The position numbers and the translations under genes were made by a program. Under the pieces are notes generated by a model that saw nothing but the letters and a program-made list of their open reading frames with translations, was not told where the DNA came from and made no database searches. From Sulfurimonas sp. (GTDB taxonomy: Bacteria > Campylobacterota > Campylobacteria > Campylobacterales > Sulfurimonadaceae), in contig QNZS01000038.1 in the NCBI GenBank assembly GCA_003978465.1, positions 1-64,000 on the forward strand: a DNA stretch of 64,000 bases, given 5' to 3'. Positions 17,798 through 26,868 of this stretch are shown one piece after another (position 1 is the first letter of the stretch; every line of letters begins with the position of its first letter).

Positions 17798-19876
17798 TTA
17801 ATCTTCTTTATCTTCACCCATAGTTACCATTTTTCTGTATGCTTCATCTTTTGGTACTAGCCCTGCTTCATATAAAAACTGACTTGGCAAAAAGTTCTGT
17901 TTTTTCACCTTGTCATATTTAGCGAATGAGAGATAAAGTATATCTTTTGCACGAGTTACTGCTACATAAAAAAGGCGTCTCTCTTCATCAAGTGAGCCTC
18001 CCCTTTGCATAAGTTTACGGTTAGGAAAACGCCCATCCATCAGATCCACTACATACACTTCTTTATATTCTAAACCCTTACTTCCATGAACACTTAGAAG
18101 GTTTACACCCTCGCCTTGTGTCAAGTCAGAAGAACCTAAGATCATAGCATTTAAAAAGCGCTCATGTTCGGAGTATGGTTTTGTGAGTTCAAGTAAAAGT
18201 AAGTTCTTTCTCTCTATCCTTATTAAGGCTTCTGTTTTTTGCTTCTCATCTATACTTCCATCTTTTAACTGTGCACGTTTACTTGCGAGAGTCTCTGCAA
18301 TGTACTTAAACAAGTCAGATTTTACAATTTTCTCTACAACTGAATAAGGTTTTTTCACTCCCTTTAAATCACGAAAAAGAAGGTAAAAATTATGCACAAA
18401 AGTAGCTGAGTCTTTTGTAAGCTTTGGGTGCTTTAGTATAGGGTTTTTCATAAACTTTTGCTCAAAATTAAGCTTTGCATACTTTCCAACAGCTCCAAGT
18501 TCAATAAAGTCATCAAAGAGACCGAGTTGATGATTGAGTTTTCTCTTCTCAAAAGGATTTTTTATAGATTCATCTGGAGCATACAAGCCATAGAACATAC
18601 TTCCATGACCCAAGTTTTTAAAGGCGAGATAGAGCTCTTTAGCCATAGCTGAACCTATCCCACGAGCAAACTCAAAAAGGTGTATAAATGCCATCATATC
18701 AGACTCATTTACAAGCAAGGTATATAAATCAAGTATAGCTTTTATCTCACGTGAGTCAAAAAATGAGGTACCACCCTTGCGCTTACAAGCGATGTCGAGT
18801 TCTCTTAGTCCTACTTCGATACCATCAGCCGAAGAGTTGTTACGAAATATAACGGCTATCTCTTCTCTAGGAGTCTGTGAGGCATGTATCATCGCAGCTA
18901 TTTGGTGATACTGATCAAACAACTCATCAAAACTCAGTAGACTTGGTGCTCTTGCCTCAAAGGTACGTGTTACCTCTAGTTGTTTTGGGTAAATTCTTTC
19001 GTTATGTTCTATCACTTTTGTAGCAAGTGATAGTATAGGTCGAGATGATCTATAGTTTTTTGTTAGAGTATGTACATGAGCATCTGGAAACTTCTTAGTA
19101 AAAGAACCGATAATACTTATGTCAGCCCCATTAAAAGCATAAATACTTTGGTCATAATCTCCAACACAAAAAAGTGAAGGTGTTTTCATTGCATCTATGA
19201 GTGTACCTTGGAGTGCATTTGTATCTTGGTACTCATCTACTAGTACCTCTTTATAACCAACATCTCTAGTTTTACACATCTCACGAAAGTTTAAAAGCAG
19301 GTCATTAAAGTTTACAAAACCGTACTCTTTTTTGAGTCTCTCAAACTCATCAACTACATCTGCATAAATGAGTGCAAATTGTGAGTGTTCTTCATACTTC
19401 TCTTTTACCCAATCTTCAAAATTGTTTTCTAATTCTGTATTTTGGTAAAAAGAGTAGAGGTCATAGAGGTGATTTCCTCCATAAGGTTTTACTTCGGCAT
19501 CTATATTCATAAAGTTACGTTTTTCAAAAACTGAACGAAAGAGAGTTTTAAGTTCGCGTTGTTGTTTTAAAACAACTTTTTGATCATACTTTTTTAACCA
19601 CCTGTAACTCACTGCATGAAAGGTTCCTGCATCTATATTTGATGCTACATTTTTACCAAAATATTCTGATACACGTGCTACCATCTCAGCAGCGGCCTTG
19701 TTTGTAAAGGTAAGTAAAAGAATCTCATGAGGTTTAACACCCTGCCCTATAAGGTGACCAATACGTCCAACAATAGTTGAAGTTTTTCCAGTCCCAGCAG
19801 AAGCAATGATAAGATTTTGTGCATGTGAGGAAGTGGCAGCTGCATATTGTTCTTGATTTAAACGCGATAAAGGCAT
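17798..19876 (-). CDS. UvrD/PcrA-type superfamily 1 DNA helicase
   Basis: A 692-residue SF1A helicase with motif I ASAGTGKTST near residue 27, Ia LTFTNKAAAEM, II VLVDEYQDTN near residue 216, III FCVGDYDQSIYAFNGAD, IV NYRSS, V VHGSKGLEYKEVYV and VI YVAVTRAKD. This is the UvrD/Rep/PcrA type, used in repair and in removing proteins or recombinase from DNA. I use the ATG at 19874-19876 (MPLSRLNQEQ) because GGGAG lies just ahead; an upstream in-frame ATG would add 22 non-conserved residues. Whether it is UvrD or Rep by function is open. Confidence 0.93.
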   Translation of the reverse strand: MPLSRLNQEQYAAATSSHAQNLIIASAGTGKTSTIVGRIGHLIGQGVKPHEILLLTFTNKAAAEMVARVSEYFGKNVASNIDAGTFHAVSYRWLKKYDQKVVLKQQRELKTLFRSVFEKRNFMNIDAEVKPYGGNHLYDLYSFYQNTELENNFEDWVKEKYEEHSQFALIYADVVDEFERLKKEYGFVNFNDLLLNFREMCKTRDVGYKEVLVDEYQDTNALQGTLIDAMKTPSLFCVGDYDQSIYAFNGADISIIGSFTKKFPDAHVHTLTKNYRSSRPILSLATKVIEHNERIYPKQLEVTRTFEARAPSLLSFDELFDQYHQIAAMIHASQTPREEIAVIFRNNSSADGIEVGLRELDIACKRKGGTSFFDSREIKAILDLYTLLVNESDMMAFIHLFEFARGIGSAMAKELYLAFKNLGHGSMFYGLYAPDESIKNPFEKRKLNHQLGLFDDFIELGAVGKYAKLNFEQKFMKNPILKHPKLTKDSATFVHNFYLLFRDLKGVKKPYSVVEKIVKSDLFKYIAETLASKRAQLKDGSIDEKQKTEALIRIERKNLLLLELTKPYSEHERFLNAMILGSSDLTQGEGVNLLSVHGSKGLEYKEVYVVDLMDGRFPNRKLMQRGGSLDEERRLFYVAVTRAKDILYLSFAKYDKVKKQNFLPSQFLYEAGLVPKDEAYRKMVTMGEDKED

Positions 19877-19962
19877 GATAACTCCCAAAAAATGTGTGTG
19901 ATTATACCAAAAATAACTTTTGCTATAATATAATTCGGACATTAGAATAAAGGTTATTTATT

Positions 19963-20073
19963 ATGTATATAGATAACAATATATTACAGACAATTAATGA
20001 TGAAGCTAAAAATTCTGTTCATAGAAGGAAAGTAGTAGCCACATTCAATTTATACTTCTGTCATTTGTGTTAA
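19963..20073 (+). pseudogene. truncated WbuC-like cupin start
   Basis: A 36-codon frame with an AAAGG ribosome site encodes MYIDNNILQTINDEAKNSVH and then RRKV before running out. The start resembles WbuC-family cupins, in which a Leu-x-x-x-x-x-x-Ala-Lys-x-Ser-x-Arg-x-Arg helix opens the protein. The rest of the cupin fold is not found downstream. I treat it as a 5' remnant with low certainty. Confidence 0.3.
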
Positions 20074-20134
20074 TTCTGAAGTTGCATTATTTTTGCTACT
20101 TCTAATACAAATTCAGTAGCTATAATTGTAATGT

Positions 20135-20401
20135 TTACTTCATATTTTGGGATGAAGATGAAAACTTGCATGTAGGTAGATAGTCCATTAAATATTTTTG
20201 TTCATGCATTGAGTAATTTGAATTTGTTTTGATAAGAATAAAGATTGTTTTTGCACCCTCTATTGAACTTATATTTAGTAGTGGTGAAGCTATTGGATCT
20301 TTTCATACTTCAACACCTGCACCCATTCCTGCTTGATGTCCTACTCCTATTCGTGCTTTAGCTTTTTCAGTAAGTGTTATAGCTATATCATTTAAAGCTA
20401 C
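20135..20401 (-). pseudogene. FtsZ-like remnant (C-terminal GTPase subdomain)
   Basis: Read on the minus strand, 88 codons stay in one register with a single internal TGA at codon 33. The product aligns without a gap to the FtsZ segment after the T7 loop. LNDIAITLTEKAKARIGVG corresponds to the usual FADVxTVMSEKGxALMGIG, and IASPLLNISSIEGAKTIFIL corresponds to AIxSPLLxxSIEGAKGVLxN. The N-terminal GTP-binding part (GGGTGTG) is absent. I infer the leftover of a second, FtsZ-like gene; the true ftsZ must lie outside this window. Confidence 0.6.
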
Positions 20402-20477
20402 ATTTTCATTTTTTCTTTTATTAAAAATCATCGGAATCAGTGTTAATTTTATAAGGGTATACTTAGTAGTATTTAGC

Positions 20478-20483
20478 TATAAT
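20478..20483 (+). promoter_or_regulatory. extended -10 box upstream of valS
   Basis: TTTAGCTATAAT precedes the valS start by 38 bases. It is the extended -10 type common in Campylobacterota. The leader contains AAGG before ATG as ribosome site. Confidence 0.55.
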
Positions 20484-20521
20484 CGCGCAATTTTAAACTA
20501 GAGATTTTAAGGCTACTACTC

Positions 20522-23146
20522 ATGTCAGATAACAAATACAATGCTAAAGAAACTGAAAACAAATATTATAAAATTTGGGAAGAACGCAAGTACTTCGAAA
20601 TAGATGCTAATAGAAGCATCCAAGAAGAGGGAAAAAACTTCTCTATCATGATGCCACCTCCAAATGTAACAGGTCGTCTTCACATCGGTCATGCACTTAC
20701 ATTTACACTCCAAGATATCATCACTAGATACAAACGCATGGATGGTTATAAAACTCTATGGCAACCAGGAACAGACCATGCGGGAATCGCAACTCAAAAT
20801 GTAGTTGAGAGACAACTCATAGCGGAGGGAACAACAAAAGAAGAGTTAGGTCGTGAGAAATTTTTAGAACGTGCTTGGGCTTGGAAAGAAGAATCCGCTG
20901 GAATCATGACAGAGCAACTTCGCCACATGGGTGTAAGTCCTGCTTGGGATAGAGAACGTTTTACCATGGATGCAGGTTTACAGAAATCAGTAAAAGAATC
21001 TTTCGTAAAACTTTATGATGATGGACTTATAACTCGTGGAAACTACATGGTTAACTGGTGTACACATGATGGTGCACTCTCAGACATCGAAGTGGAACAT
21101 GAAGACCATGATGGCAAGTTTTACCACATCACTTATCCATTTGCTGATGGTAGTGGTAGTGTTGAAGTTGCTACAACTAGACCTGAAACATATTTTGGTG
21201 ATACAGCCGTTATGGTTCACCCTGATGATGAACGATACAAAGACCTCATAGGTAAAAAAATCAAACTTCCATTGCTTTCTCGTGAAGTAACCATCATCGC
21301 AGATACTTATGTTGATATGGAGTTTGGAACTGGTGTTGTTAAAGTTACTCCTGCACATGATCAGAACGATTATGAAGTTGGTAAACGCCACGACCTAGAG
21401 TTCATCACAGTGTTTGATGAAAAGGGAATCTTAAATGACTATGCTGAAGAGTTTAAAGGACTTGACAGACTAGAAGCTCGTGACATTATAGTTAAACGCC
21501 TTGATGAAGAGGGTTTTATAGTGAAGATAGAAGACCATAAACATCAAGTCGGGCACTGTTACAGATGTAAAAGTGTAGTGGAACCTTACATCTCAAGACA
21601 ATGGTTTTTAAGTAAAGATGTAGCAAAAAAATCAATAGAAAAAACAAATGCAGGTGAAGCTCAGTTTTTCCCACCACACTGGATAAACTCATACAACTCT
21701 TGGATGGGTGAACTTCGTGACTGGTGTATAAGCCGTCAACTTTGGTGGGGACATCAGATACCAGTGTTTTACTGTGATGACTGTGACCATGAGTTTGCAA
21801 CTGAGGATGAAAATCCTTCGGAGTGTCCTAAGTGTTCAAGTAAAAACCTAACACAAGACCCTGATGTTCTTGATACTTGGTTTTCATCTGCTTTATGGCC
21901 ATTTTCTACTCTTGGTTGGGCAAATGGTGAAGAAGGCAAAGGAACACTTTGGAACGAGTCTGATATGAAAGACTTCTATCCAAACACTCTACTTATCACT
22001 GGTTTTGACATCCTTTTCTTCTGGGTAGCTAGAATGATGATGATGGGTGAAAACTTCAACGGTCAACTTCCATTTAAACACATCTATCTTCATGCACTTG
22101 TGCGTGATGCGAACGGTGAAAAGATGAGTAAGTCTAAAGGAAATGTTGTTGACCCTCTTGACACTATAGAGAAGTACTCAGCAGACATCCTGCGTTTCAC
22201 ACTTGCTATAAGCGCCGCTCAAGGTCGTGACATCCGTATGAGTGATGAGAAGTTAGAGTTAAACCGTAACTTCACAAACAAACTTTACAATGCAGTAAAA
22301 TACCTTCAGATGAATGTAGATGTTTTTCCTGATTTAAATAGTTTTTGTGTAGAGACACCTCTTGGTAAGTATATGCTTTCGCGTCTTAACTTTGCTACTA
22401 AAGAAGTTCGTGCTTACTTAGATGAGTACAAGTTCAACGATGCAGCACTTGTAATGTACAAGTTCCTTTGGAATGAGTTTTGTGGTTGGGGTATAGAGCT
22501 AAGTAAAGCTGACAAAGATTCTATAGTAGAACTTGGAGCTGTGTTTAAAGAGGCTATGAAATTACTCCATCCATTTATGCCGTTTATCACGGAGCACCTT
22601 TACCATGAGCTTAGTGGAACTAGCTTAGAAGATGGTGAGTCTATCATGCTTATGCGTTTTCCAACAAAAACTAAGCAACGTCCTGAAGAAGCAACTTTTG
22701 AGATCATCATGGATGCTATCGTTTCCATCCGTCGTGCGAAAGTTCTTGTAGACTTAGCAAACCAGAAAATAGAAAAAGCCTTTGTAAAGATAGATGGTTT
22801 ATCTAACACAGAAAAAGAAATGATGCTTCCGTTTATCATCAAACTTGCAAAAGTAACAGAAGTAACATTTACAGATACTAAGATAGCAAATGCAGTAAGT
22901 GACATCTCAGACAAGTGTGAGACTTTCATCCCAACTGACAGCATCGACCTTAGTTCTATCATCGCCAAGTTAGAAAAACAAGATGAAAAACTTCAAAAAG
23001 AGATAGGCAAACTAAACGGCATGTTAAACAACGAACGTTTCGTAGCAAATGCTCCCGAAGATGTACTTGCTAAAAACCGTGGACTTCTAGCAGACGCAGA
23101 AGCTAAGCGCATAAAAGTTTTAGAACAACTTACTTCTTTAAAGTAA
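20522..23146 (+). CDS. valS: valyl-tRNA synthetase
   Basis: ValS charges tRNA-Val; two tRNA-Val(TAC) genes lie in this window. The 874-residue class I synthetase has PPPNVTGRLHIGHAL near residue 44, the editing domain (GVVKVTPAHDQNDYEVG near 285), WCISRQLWWGHQIP near 405, the KMSKSKGN signature near residue 536, and a C-terminal coiled coil (LEKQDEKLQKEIGKLNGML) typical of ValS. The length is normal. AAGG lies shortly before ATG. It appears monocistronic, followed by a long inverted repeat. Confidence 0.97.
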   Translation: MSDNKYNAKETENKYYKIWEERKYFEIDANRSIQEEGKNFSIMMPPPNVTGRLHIGHALTFTLQDIITRYKRMDGYKTLWQPGTDHAGIATQNVVERQLIAEGTTKEELGREKFLERAWAWKEESAGIMTEQLRHMGVSPAWDRERFTMDAGLQKSVKESFVKLYDDGLITRGNYMVNWCTHDGALSDIEVEHEDHDGKFYHITYPFADGSGSVEVATTRPETYFGDTAVMVHPDDERYKDLIGKKIKLPLLSREVTIIADTYVDMEFGTGVVKVTPAHDQNDYEVGKRHDLEFITVFDEKGILNDYAEEFKGLDRLEARDIIVKRLDEEGFIVKIEDHKHQVGHCYRCKSVVEPYISRQWFLSKDVAKKSIEKTNAGEAQFFPPHWINSYNSWMGELRDWCISRQLWWGHQIPVFYCDDCDHEFATEDENPSECPKCSSKNLTQDPDVLDTWFSSALWPFSTLGWANGEEGKGTLWNESDMKDFYPNTLLITGFDILFFWVARMMMMGENFNGQLPFKHIYLHALVRDANGEKMSKSKGNVVDPLDTIEKYSADILRFTLAISAAQGRDIRMSDEKLELNRNFTNKLYNAVKYLQMNVDVFPDLNSFCVETPLGKYMLSRLNFATKEVRAYLDEYKFNDAALVMYKFLWNEFCGWGIELSKADKDSIVELGAVFKEAMKLLHPFMPFITEHLYHELSGTSLEDGESIMLMRFPTKTKQRPEEATFEIIMDAIVSIRRAKVLVDLANQKIEKAFVKIDGLSNTEKEMMLPFIIKLAKVTEVTFTDTKIANAVSDISDKCETFIPTDSIDLSSIIAKLEKQDEKLQKEIGKLNGMLNNERFVANAPEDVLAKNRGLLADAEAKRIKVLEQLTSLK

Positions 23147-23172
23147 ACCTTACCTCTTCCCTTAAGGAACAT

Positions 23173-23210
23173 AGTGTGTGTTATGTAAGAAATCTTACAA
23201 ATAACACACT
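23173..23210. other. long inverted repeat downstream of valS
   Basis: AGTGTGTGTTAT-GTAAGA pairs with TCTTAC-AAATAACACACT around a two-base turn, with small bulges. The predicted hairpin is nearly 18 base pairs long. No T tract follows on either strand, so it is not a classical intrinsic terminator; it may stabilise or end the valS mRNA. Confidence 0.5.
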
Positions 23211-23308
23211 AAGTGTTCAGTTATCGCCAATTTTCGTAATAAAAGCACACTAAAATCTTAAGAAAACTCTTTCTATTTCCTCAAAATATGTCTAAACACT
23301 CCATTTTA

Positions 23309-23605
23309 ATGAAGAAAATATTTCTCATTTTGATATTTATAAAAAGTATATTTGCATCAGAAGCTGAAAATCATATGAGTTGTTATAATATTTTAGAAGA
23401 AATAAAGTTACTAGAAAAGAGTTATGATAATTCAAAAAATTTAACAGCAGTTGAAAAAGTAGGGTTAAAATCCTTGGTTTTTCTTGCTAGTGGTCATTAT
23501 ATTGCAGGAGATGTATCACCTGATACAAATCAAGAAGTATTTAAGGCAATAAAAAAAAGAATTGTAAATCTAAAAAAAAAGTTACCTAATTGTACTCCTT
23601 ATTGA
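23309..23605 (+). CDS. small secreted hypothetical protein
   Basis: From the ATG at 23309 this is a 98-residue protein with a signal peptide (MKKIFLILIFIKSIFASEAE, cleavage likely after FAS). The mature part is helical with two Cys (SCYNILEEI near residue 27 and PNCTPY at the end) that could form a disulfide. An upstream ATG at 23288 is in frame but would place residues before the signal. I see no good ribosome site for either start. No family is recognised. The small secreted form suggests a periplasmic role. Confidence 0.55.
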   Translation: MKKIFLILIFIKSIFASEAENHMSCYNILEEIKLLEKSYDNSKNLTAVEKVGLKSLVFLASGHYIAGDVSPDTNQEVFKAIKKRIVNLKKKLPNCTPY

Positions 23606-23796
23606 AAGTTATACTATATTGATAATATAAGAACATAACATATTTTTGTACTCAACCGTTAAAACTTCCAAAGCAACATTACAATTCACCCCAATAAAAC
23701 CCACTACAGTCTAATATACAAAACAAGAGTTCTTTAAAAAGAAACTCATAAAATTCTATGTCCTGAGTGTAAGAGTATTAGAGTATAGTCACACTT

Positions 23797-25155
23797 ATGA
23801 AAAACACTAATGAACTCATCACAAAAGATATAAACAAACTCATCTTTAAAATCGCCATACCTTCAAGTATAGGTATGTTTTTTAACACTATGTACAATGT
23901 TGTAGATACATTCTACATCGGTCAAATATCTACAGAGGCTATCTCAGCACTTACTTATAGTTTTATGATTTTTTTCATGCTTTTATCTGTAAGTTTTGGT
24001 CTTTCATCTGCTATCACAGCTTATGTTGGTGGAGCACTTGGTAAGCACAAAAGAAACATGGCGAAGCTTTACACCTCACACGGTATCAGTCTCTTTGTCA
24101 TTATCGCTTTTGTTTTAACTATTATTAGTTTTATACTTCTAAAGTATATATTTATTTTGATGGGTGCTACAGGTCAGGTCTTGGAGTATGCGTTAGAGTA
24201 CACATACATCATCCTTCTTGGTATATTTCCTATGCTCATAGGTCTAGGTGCGAACGCAGTGTTGATAGCACTTGGTGATACTAAGAGTTATAGAAACATT
24301 TTGATTATCGGCTTTGTTTTAAATGTCATACTTGATCCACTCTTTATACACGGGTTTTACTTTATCCCTGCATTTGGCATAAGTGGAGTTGCTCTTGCGA
24401 CTGTTATGATTCAGTACATCACACTTATTTTTATGCTTTATAAACTTTACAAAACTGAGCTTTTTAATGTATCTAGGTTTTTCAAGTCTACTCCAGAGAT
24501 TAAAGTTTATAAACACTTACTCAAACAAGCCATCCCAACAAGCATAAACATGTTCTTAGGCTCTCTTGGAAGCATGATAACTATGTACTTTGTATCTATG
24601 TATGGTTTTAAGTCTGTCGCTGCTTTTGGTATAGGCTATAGAGTTGAGCAAATCATCTTACTTCCGATGTTAGGTTTAAACACAGCCGTCATATCTATAG
24701 TATCAAATAACTTTGGTGCGAAGAACTTTGAGCGCATAGATGAAGTTATACATAAGGCTTTAAAGTACGGTTATATCATGAGTGCGGTTGGAGTAGTTTT
24801 GATAGCTCTCTTTGGTAAGTATATGATTATGGTGTTTGACACAGATACAGAGGTTGTTGATATCGCTTATGTGTACATAATCTTTGAGAGTTTTATATTT
24901 TTCTCATTTATCACTATTTTTATCTCAACCTCAACACTTCAAGGGATTAAAAGACCCTTTATTGTACCGTATGTAAGTTTTTACAGACAGATATTTATGC
25001 CACTAATTTTCTTTACTTTAGTTGTGTATGTTTTTGAGCTTTCTATCATATACTTGTGGATAAGTATGTTTCTCATCATCACAAGTGCTGCTATTTATCT
25101 AAAACTTTATGTCAACAAAGAGTTAAAACTAGCGAAGACTCAGACCTTTAAGTAG
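23797..25155 (+). CDS. MATE family efflux transporter
   Basis: A 452-residue, twelve-helix membrane protein with two homologous halves. The IAIPSSIGMFFNTMYNVVD start of half one and the LLKQAIPTSINMFLGSLGS start of half two are typical for MATE (NorM/DinF-like) exporters. These use proton or sodium gradients to expel organic cations, drugs or metabolites. The substrate cannot be told. Its last codons overlap the small convergent gene by 16 bases. The translation is complete and uninterrupted. Confidence 0.92.
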   Translation: MKNTNELITKDINKLIFKIAIPSSIGMFFNTMYNVVDTFYIGQISTEAISALTYSFMIFFMLLSVSFGLSSAITAYVGGALGKHKRNMAKLYTSHGISLFVIIAFVLTIISFILLKYIFILMGATGQVLEYALEYTYIILLGIFPMLIGLGANAVLIALGDTKSYRNILIIGFVLNVILDPLFIHGFYFIPAFGISGVALATVMIQYITLIFMLYKLYKTELFNVSRFFKSTPEIKVYKHLLKQAIPTSINMFLGSLGSMITMYFVSMYGFKSVAAFGIGYRVEQIILLPMLGLNTAVISIVSNNFGAKNFERIDEVIHKALKYGYIMSAVGVVLIALFGKYMIMVFDTDTEVVDIAYVYIIFESFIFFSFITIFISTSTLQGIKRPFIVPYVSFYRQIFMPLIFFTLVVYVFELSIIYLWISMFLIITSAAIYLKLYVNKELKLAKTQTFK

Positions 25156-25328
25156 GTTGAGTAACTCAGGTAGTTTTTGTAAGCTTCTTTATCGTGTTCT
25201 TTGATGTACTCGATATACTCAGCATTCGCTTTTATCTTTTTTTGTCTCTCTTCTTCTGGGTTAGTACTTATTATCTTTTGAAACTCTGTATAGTTTTTTA
25301 AGCTTTTAACTTTAGCATCTGTTTTCAT
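25140..25328 (-). CDS. small charged hypothetical protein after thiD
   Basis: A 62-residue, Lys/Glu-rich helical protein (about one third charged, several Tyr) whose ATG overlaps the thiD stop by four bases (ATGA). That overlap and the consistent coding character argue that it is real and translated with thiD. There is no signal, membrane helix or metal motif. No family is recognised; any link to thiamine is only from position. Confidence 0.55.
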   Translation of the reverse strand: MKTDAKVKSLKNYTEFQKIISTNPEEERQKKIKANAEYIEYIKEHDKEAYKNYLSYSTYLKV

Positions 25329-26125
25329 AAAGAAAAATGATTTACAGGTCCATGTCCATGACCTATAACCTTATCCTTACCTTTTGCTATAGCCATGTTA
25401 AGATATGCACAGCCTTCTCTACAAGCATCTTCAAGAGTAGAGCCTAAACCTATGAAAGTCGCTATACTAGACGAGAGAGAACATCCAGTTCCGTGAGTGT
25501 TTATAGTCTCTACGGTTTTGTTATGTATGACAGTAGTTTTCTTACTCTCATAGTTATAAAGTATATCGGTCATAGTGTCACTAACCTTTAAGTGCCCACC
25601 TTTGAGTAAAACAGAAGTATGGTACATCTCAGAGAGTTCTTGTGCTGTCTCTTGCATGTTGTTTATGTCTATACTATGTCCTATGAGTAACTCAGCTTCT
25701 GGAATGTTTGGAGTAATGAGCATTACGTGAGGTAAAAATTCTTTTAGACTTTGTACTGCATCGTCATTAAGTAGTTTATCTCCTGATGTTGCTATCATCA
25801 CTGGGTCAAAAACAATGTTTTTCATCTTGTATGTCTCTAGTGTACTTTTTACAGCTTGGATAACTTCTGATGAATGTAACATGCCTATTTTAACAGCAGA
25901 AAAACTGATGTCATCAAAAACTGCTTTCATTTGTTTAATAATATGTGGCACAGGAATGGCATGTATATCAGTTACACCCTGAGTGTTTTGAGCAGTACAA
26001 GCTGTTATAACAGAAGCTGCATATCCACCATTTGCAGAGATACTTTTTATATCCGCTTGGATACCAGCTCCACCCCCAGAGTCAGACCCAGCTATAGTTA
26101 AAACACAAGTATATAACTCACTCAT
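25325..26125 (-). CDS. thiD: hydroxymethylpyrimidine/phosphomethylpyrimidine kinase
   Basis: ThiD phosphorylates HMP to HMP-PP for thiamine synthesis. From the ATG at 26123-26125 it is 266 residues. The N-terminal TIAGSDSGGGAGIQADIKS ribokinase-fold motif, the AxNTQGV loop, DPVMIATSG near residue 110, and the catalytic HGTGCSLSS anion hole near residue 210 are all present. I chose this start because it overlaps the tenA stop (ATGA) and matches family length; the longer in-frame start adds 15 non-conserved residues. Confidence 0.95.
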   Translation of the reverse strand: MSELYTCVLTIAGSDSGGGAGIQADIKSISANGGYAASVITACTAQNTQGVTDIHAIPVPHIIKQMKAVFDDISFSAVKIGMLHSSEVIQAVKSTLETYKMKNIVFDPVMIATSGDKLLNDDAVQSLKEFLPHVMLITPNIPEAELLIGHSIDINNMQETAQELSEMYHTSVLLKGGHLKVSDTMTDILYNYESKKTTVIHNKTVETINTHGTGCSLSSSIATFIGLGSTLEDACREGCAYLNMAIAKGKDKVIGHGHGPVNHFSL

Positions 26126-26775
26126 ATTTTCCATGCCTCTTGTTTGTAAGCTGAATCCCAAAACATCCACTCTAACTTAGATGTTTTGATAAATACCTCT
26201 TCCATCATTTTTAAGTTCTCAGGTGAAGCAGTAAGAGCATAAGTGTTTACTATGCTTATAGCTTCTTCTACTATAAGAGCAAACTCTTCACTCGCATATG
26301 TATCTATCCATGCTTGGTAAGGGTTAGAGTCTTTGTTGCTTTGATTAGCTAAGATATAGTCCCCCACTTCTTTGTAGATAGTAAAACATGGCAGTACAGC
26401 TGCAACTCCAACTTCTATAGACTCGTTACTTACAATTCTTGCTAGGTATGAGTTGTATAACTCACAAGTTGGAGAAGGCTCTGCGCTTATGTACTTCTTT
26501 TGTAAAAACTCTTTATGCAAGGCATCTTCAACCTGTATGATACCAGTAGCAGCCTCATAAAAGAACTGTGTATCTTTTGGTTTGTGGCACTTAGTTCCTA
26601 CACCAACGAGTGCTTTTTTATATTCGCTCAAGTAAAGTGAGTCTTGGTTTACATAAAAACCAAATGTATCTTCATCTAAAGTCGCACTCATAAGTTCTTT
26701 TACAAAGTCATGATTGACTATATCTTGAAATAGATTTTCTGTTTTAGCTCGTGATTGTTCATACCAATTTTTCAT
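26122..26775 (-). CDS. tenA: TenA family aminopyrimidine aminohydrolase (thiaminase II)
   Basis: TenA hydrolyses aminopyrimidine thiamine-breakdown products to HMP, which ThiD then phosphorylates; the tenA-thiD overlap makes this salvage step very likely. The 217 residues are all-helical. The family pattern YVNQDSLYLSEYKKAL, the catalytic Cys in AAVLPCFTIYKEVG (Cys130) and the C-terminal EWMFWDSAY motif with a catalytic Glu are intact. No TPP riboswitch could be seen in the 90 bases upstream. A divergent gene starts 94 bases away. Confidence 0.93.
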   Translation of the reverse strand: MKNWYEQSRAKTENLFQDIVNHDFVKELMSATLDEDTFGFYVNQDSLYLSEYKKALVGVGTKCHKPKDTQFFYEAATGIIQVEDALHKEFLQKKYISAEPSPTCELYNSYLARIVSNESIEVGVAAVLPCFTIYKEVGDYILANQSNKDSNPYQAWIDTYASEEFALIVEEAISIVNTYALTASPENLKMMEEVFIKTSKLEWMFWDSAYKQEAWKI

Positions 26776-26849
26776 GTTAATCCATTAAGTAATTATTAGC
26801 TTATAATAGCAGATTTTTTTTAAAACTTTTAACTAGGAAAAATATAGGC

Positions 26850-26855
26850 TATAAT
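26850..26855 (+). promoter_or_regulatory. extended -10 box with very short leader
   Basis: ATAGGCTATAAT ends 13 bases before the ATG at 26869. The expected transcript start leaves about seven leader bases without a ribosome site, so the message may be leaderless or nearly so. Confidence 0.4.
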
Positions 26856-26868
26856 TGTAAAAAAGTTT

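Noticed and set aside
17798-19942. A longer start for the UvrD-type helicase at 19942
   Set aside because: The extra 22 residues are not helicase-like and the later ATG has a strong GGGAG ribosome site.
21080-21391. A 103-codon minus-strand frame inside valS
   Set aside because: It is antisense to the conserved valS coding region with no signal or domain of its own.
26776-26868. A possible TPP riboswitch upstream of tenA
   Set aside because: The spacer is only 93 bases, AT-rich, shared with a divergent promoter, and shows none of the conserved TPP-box sequence.
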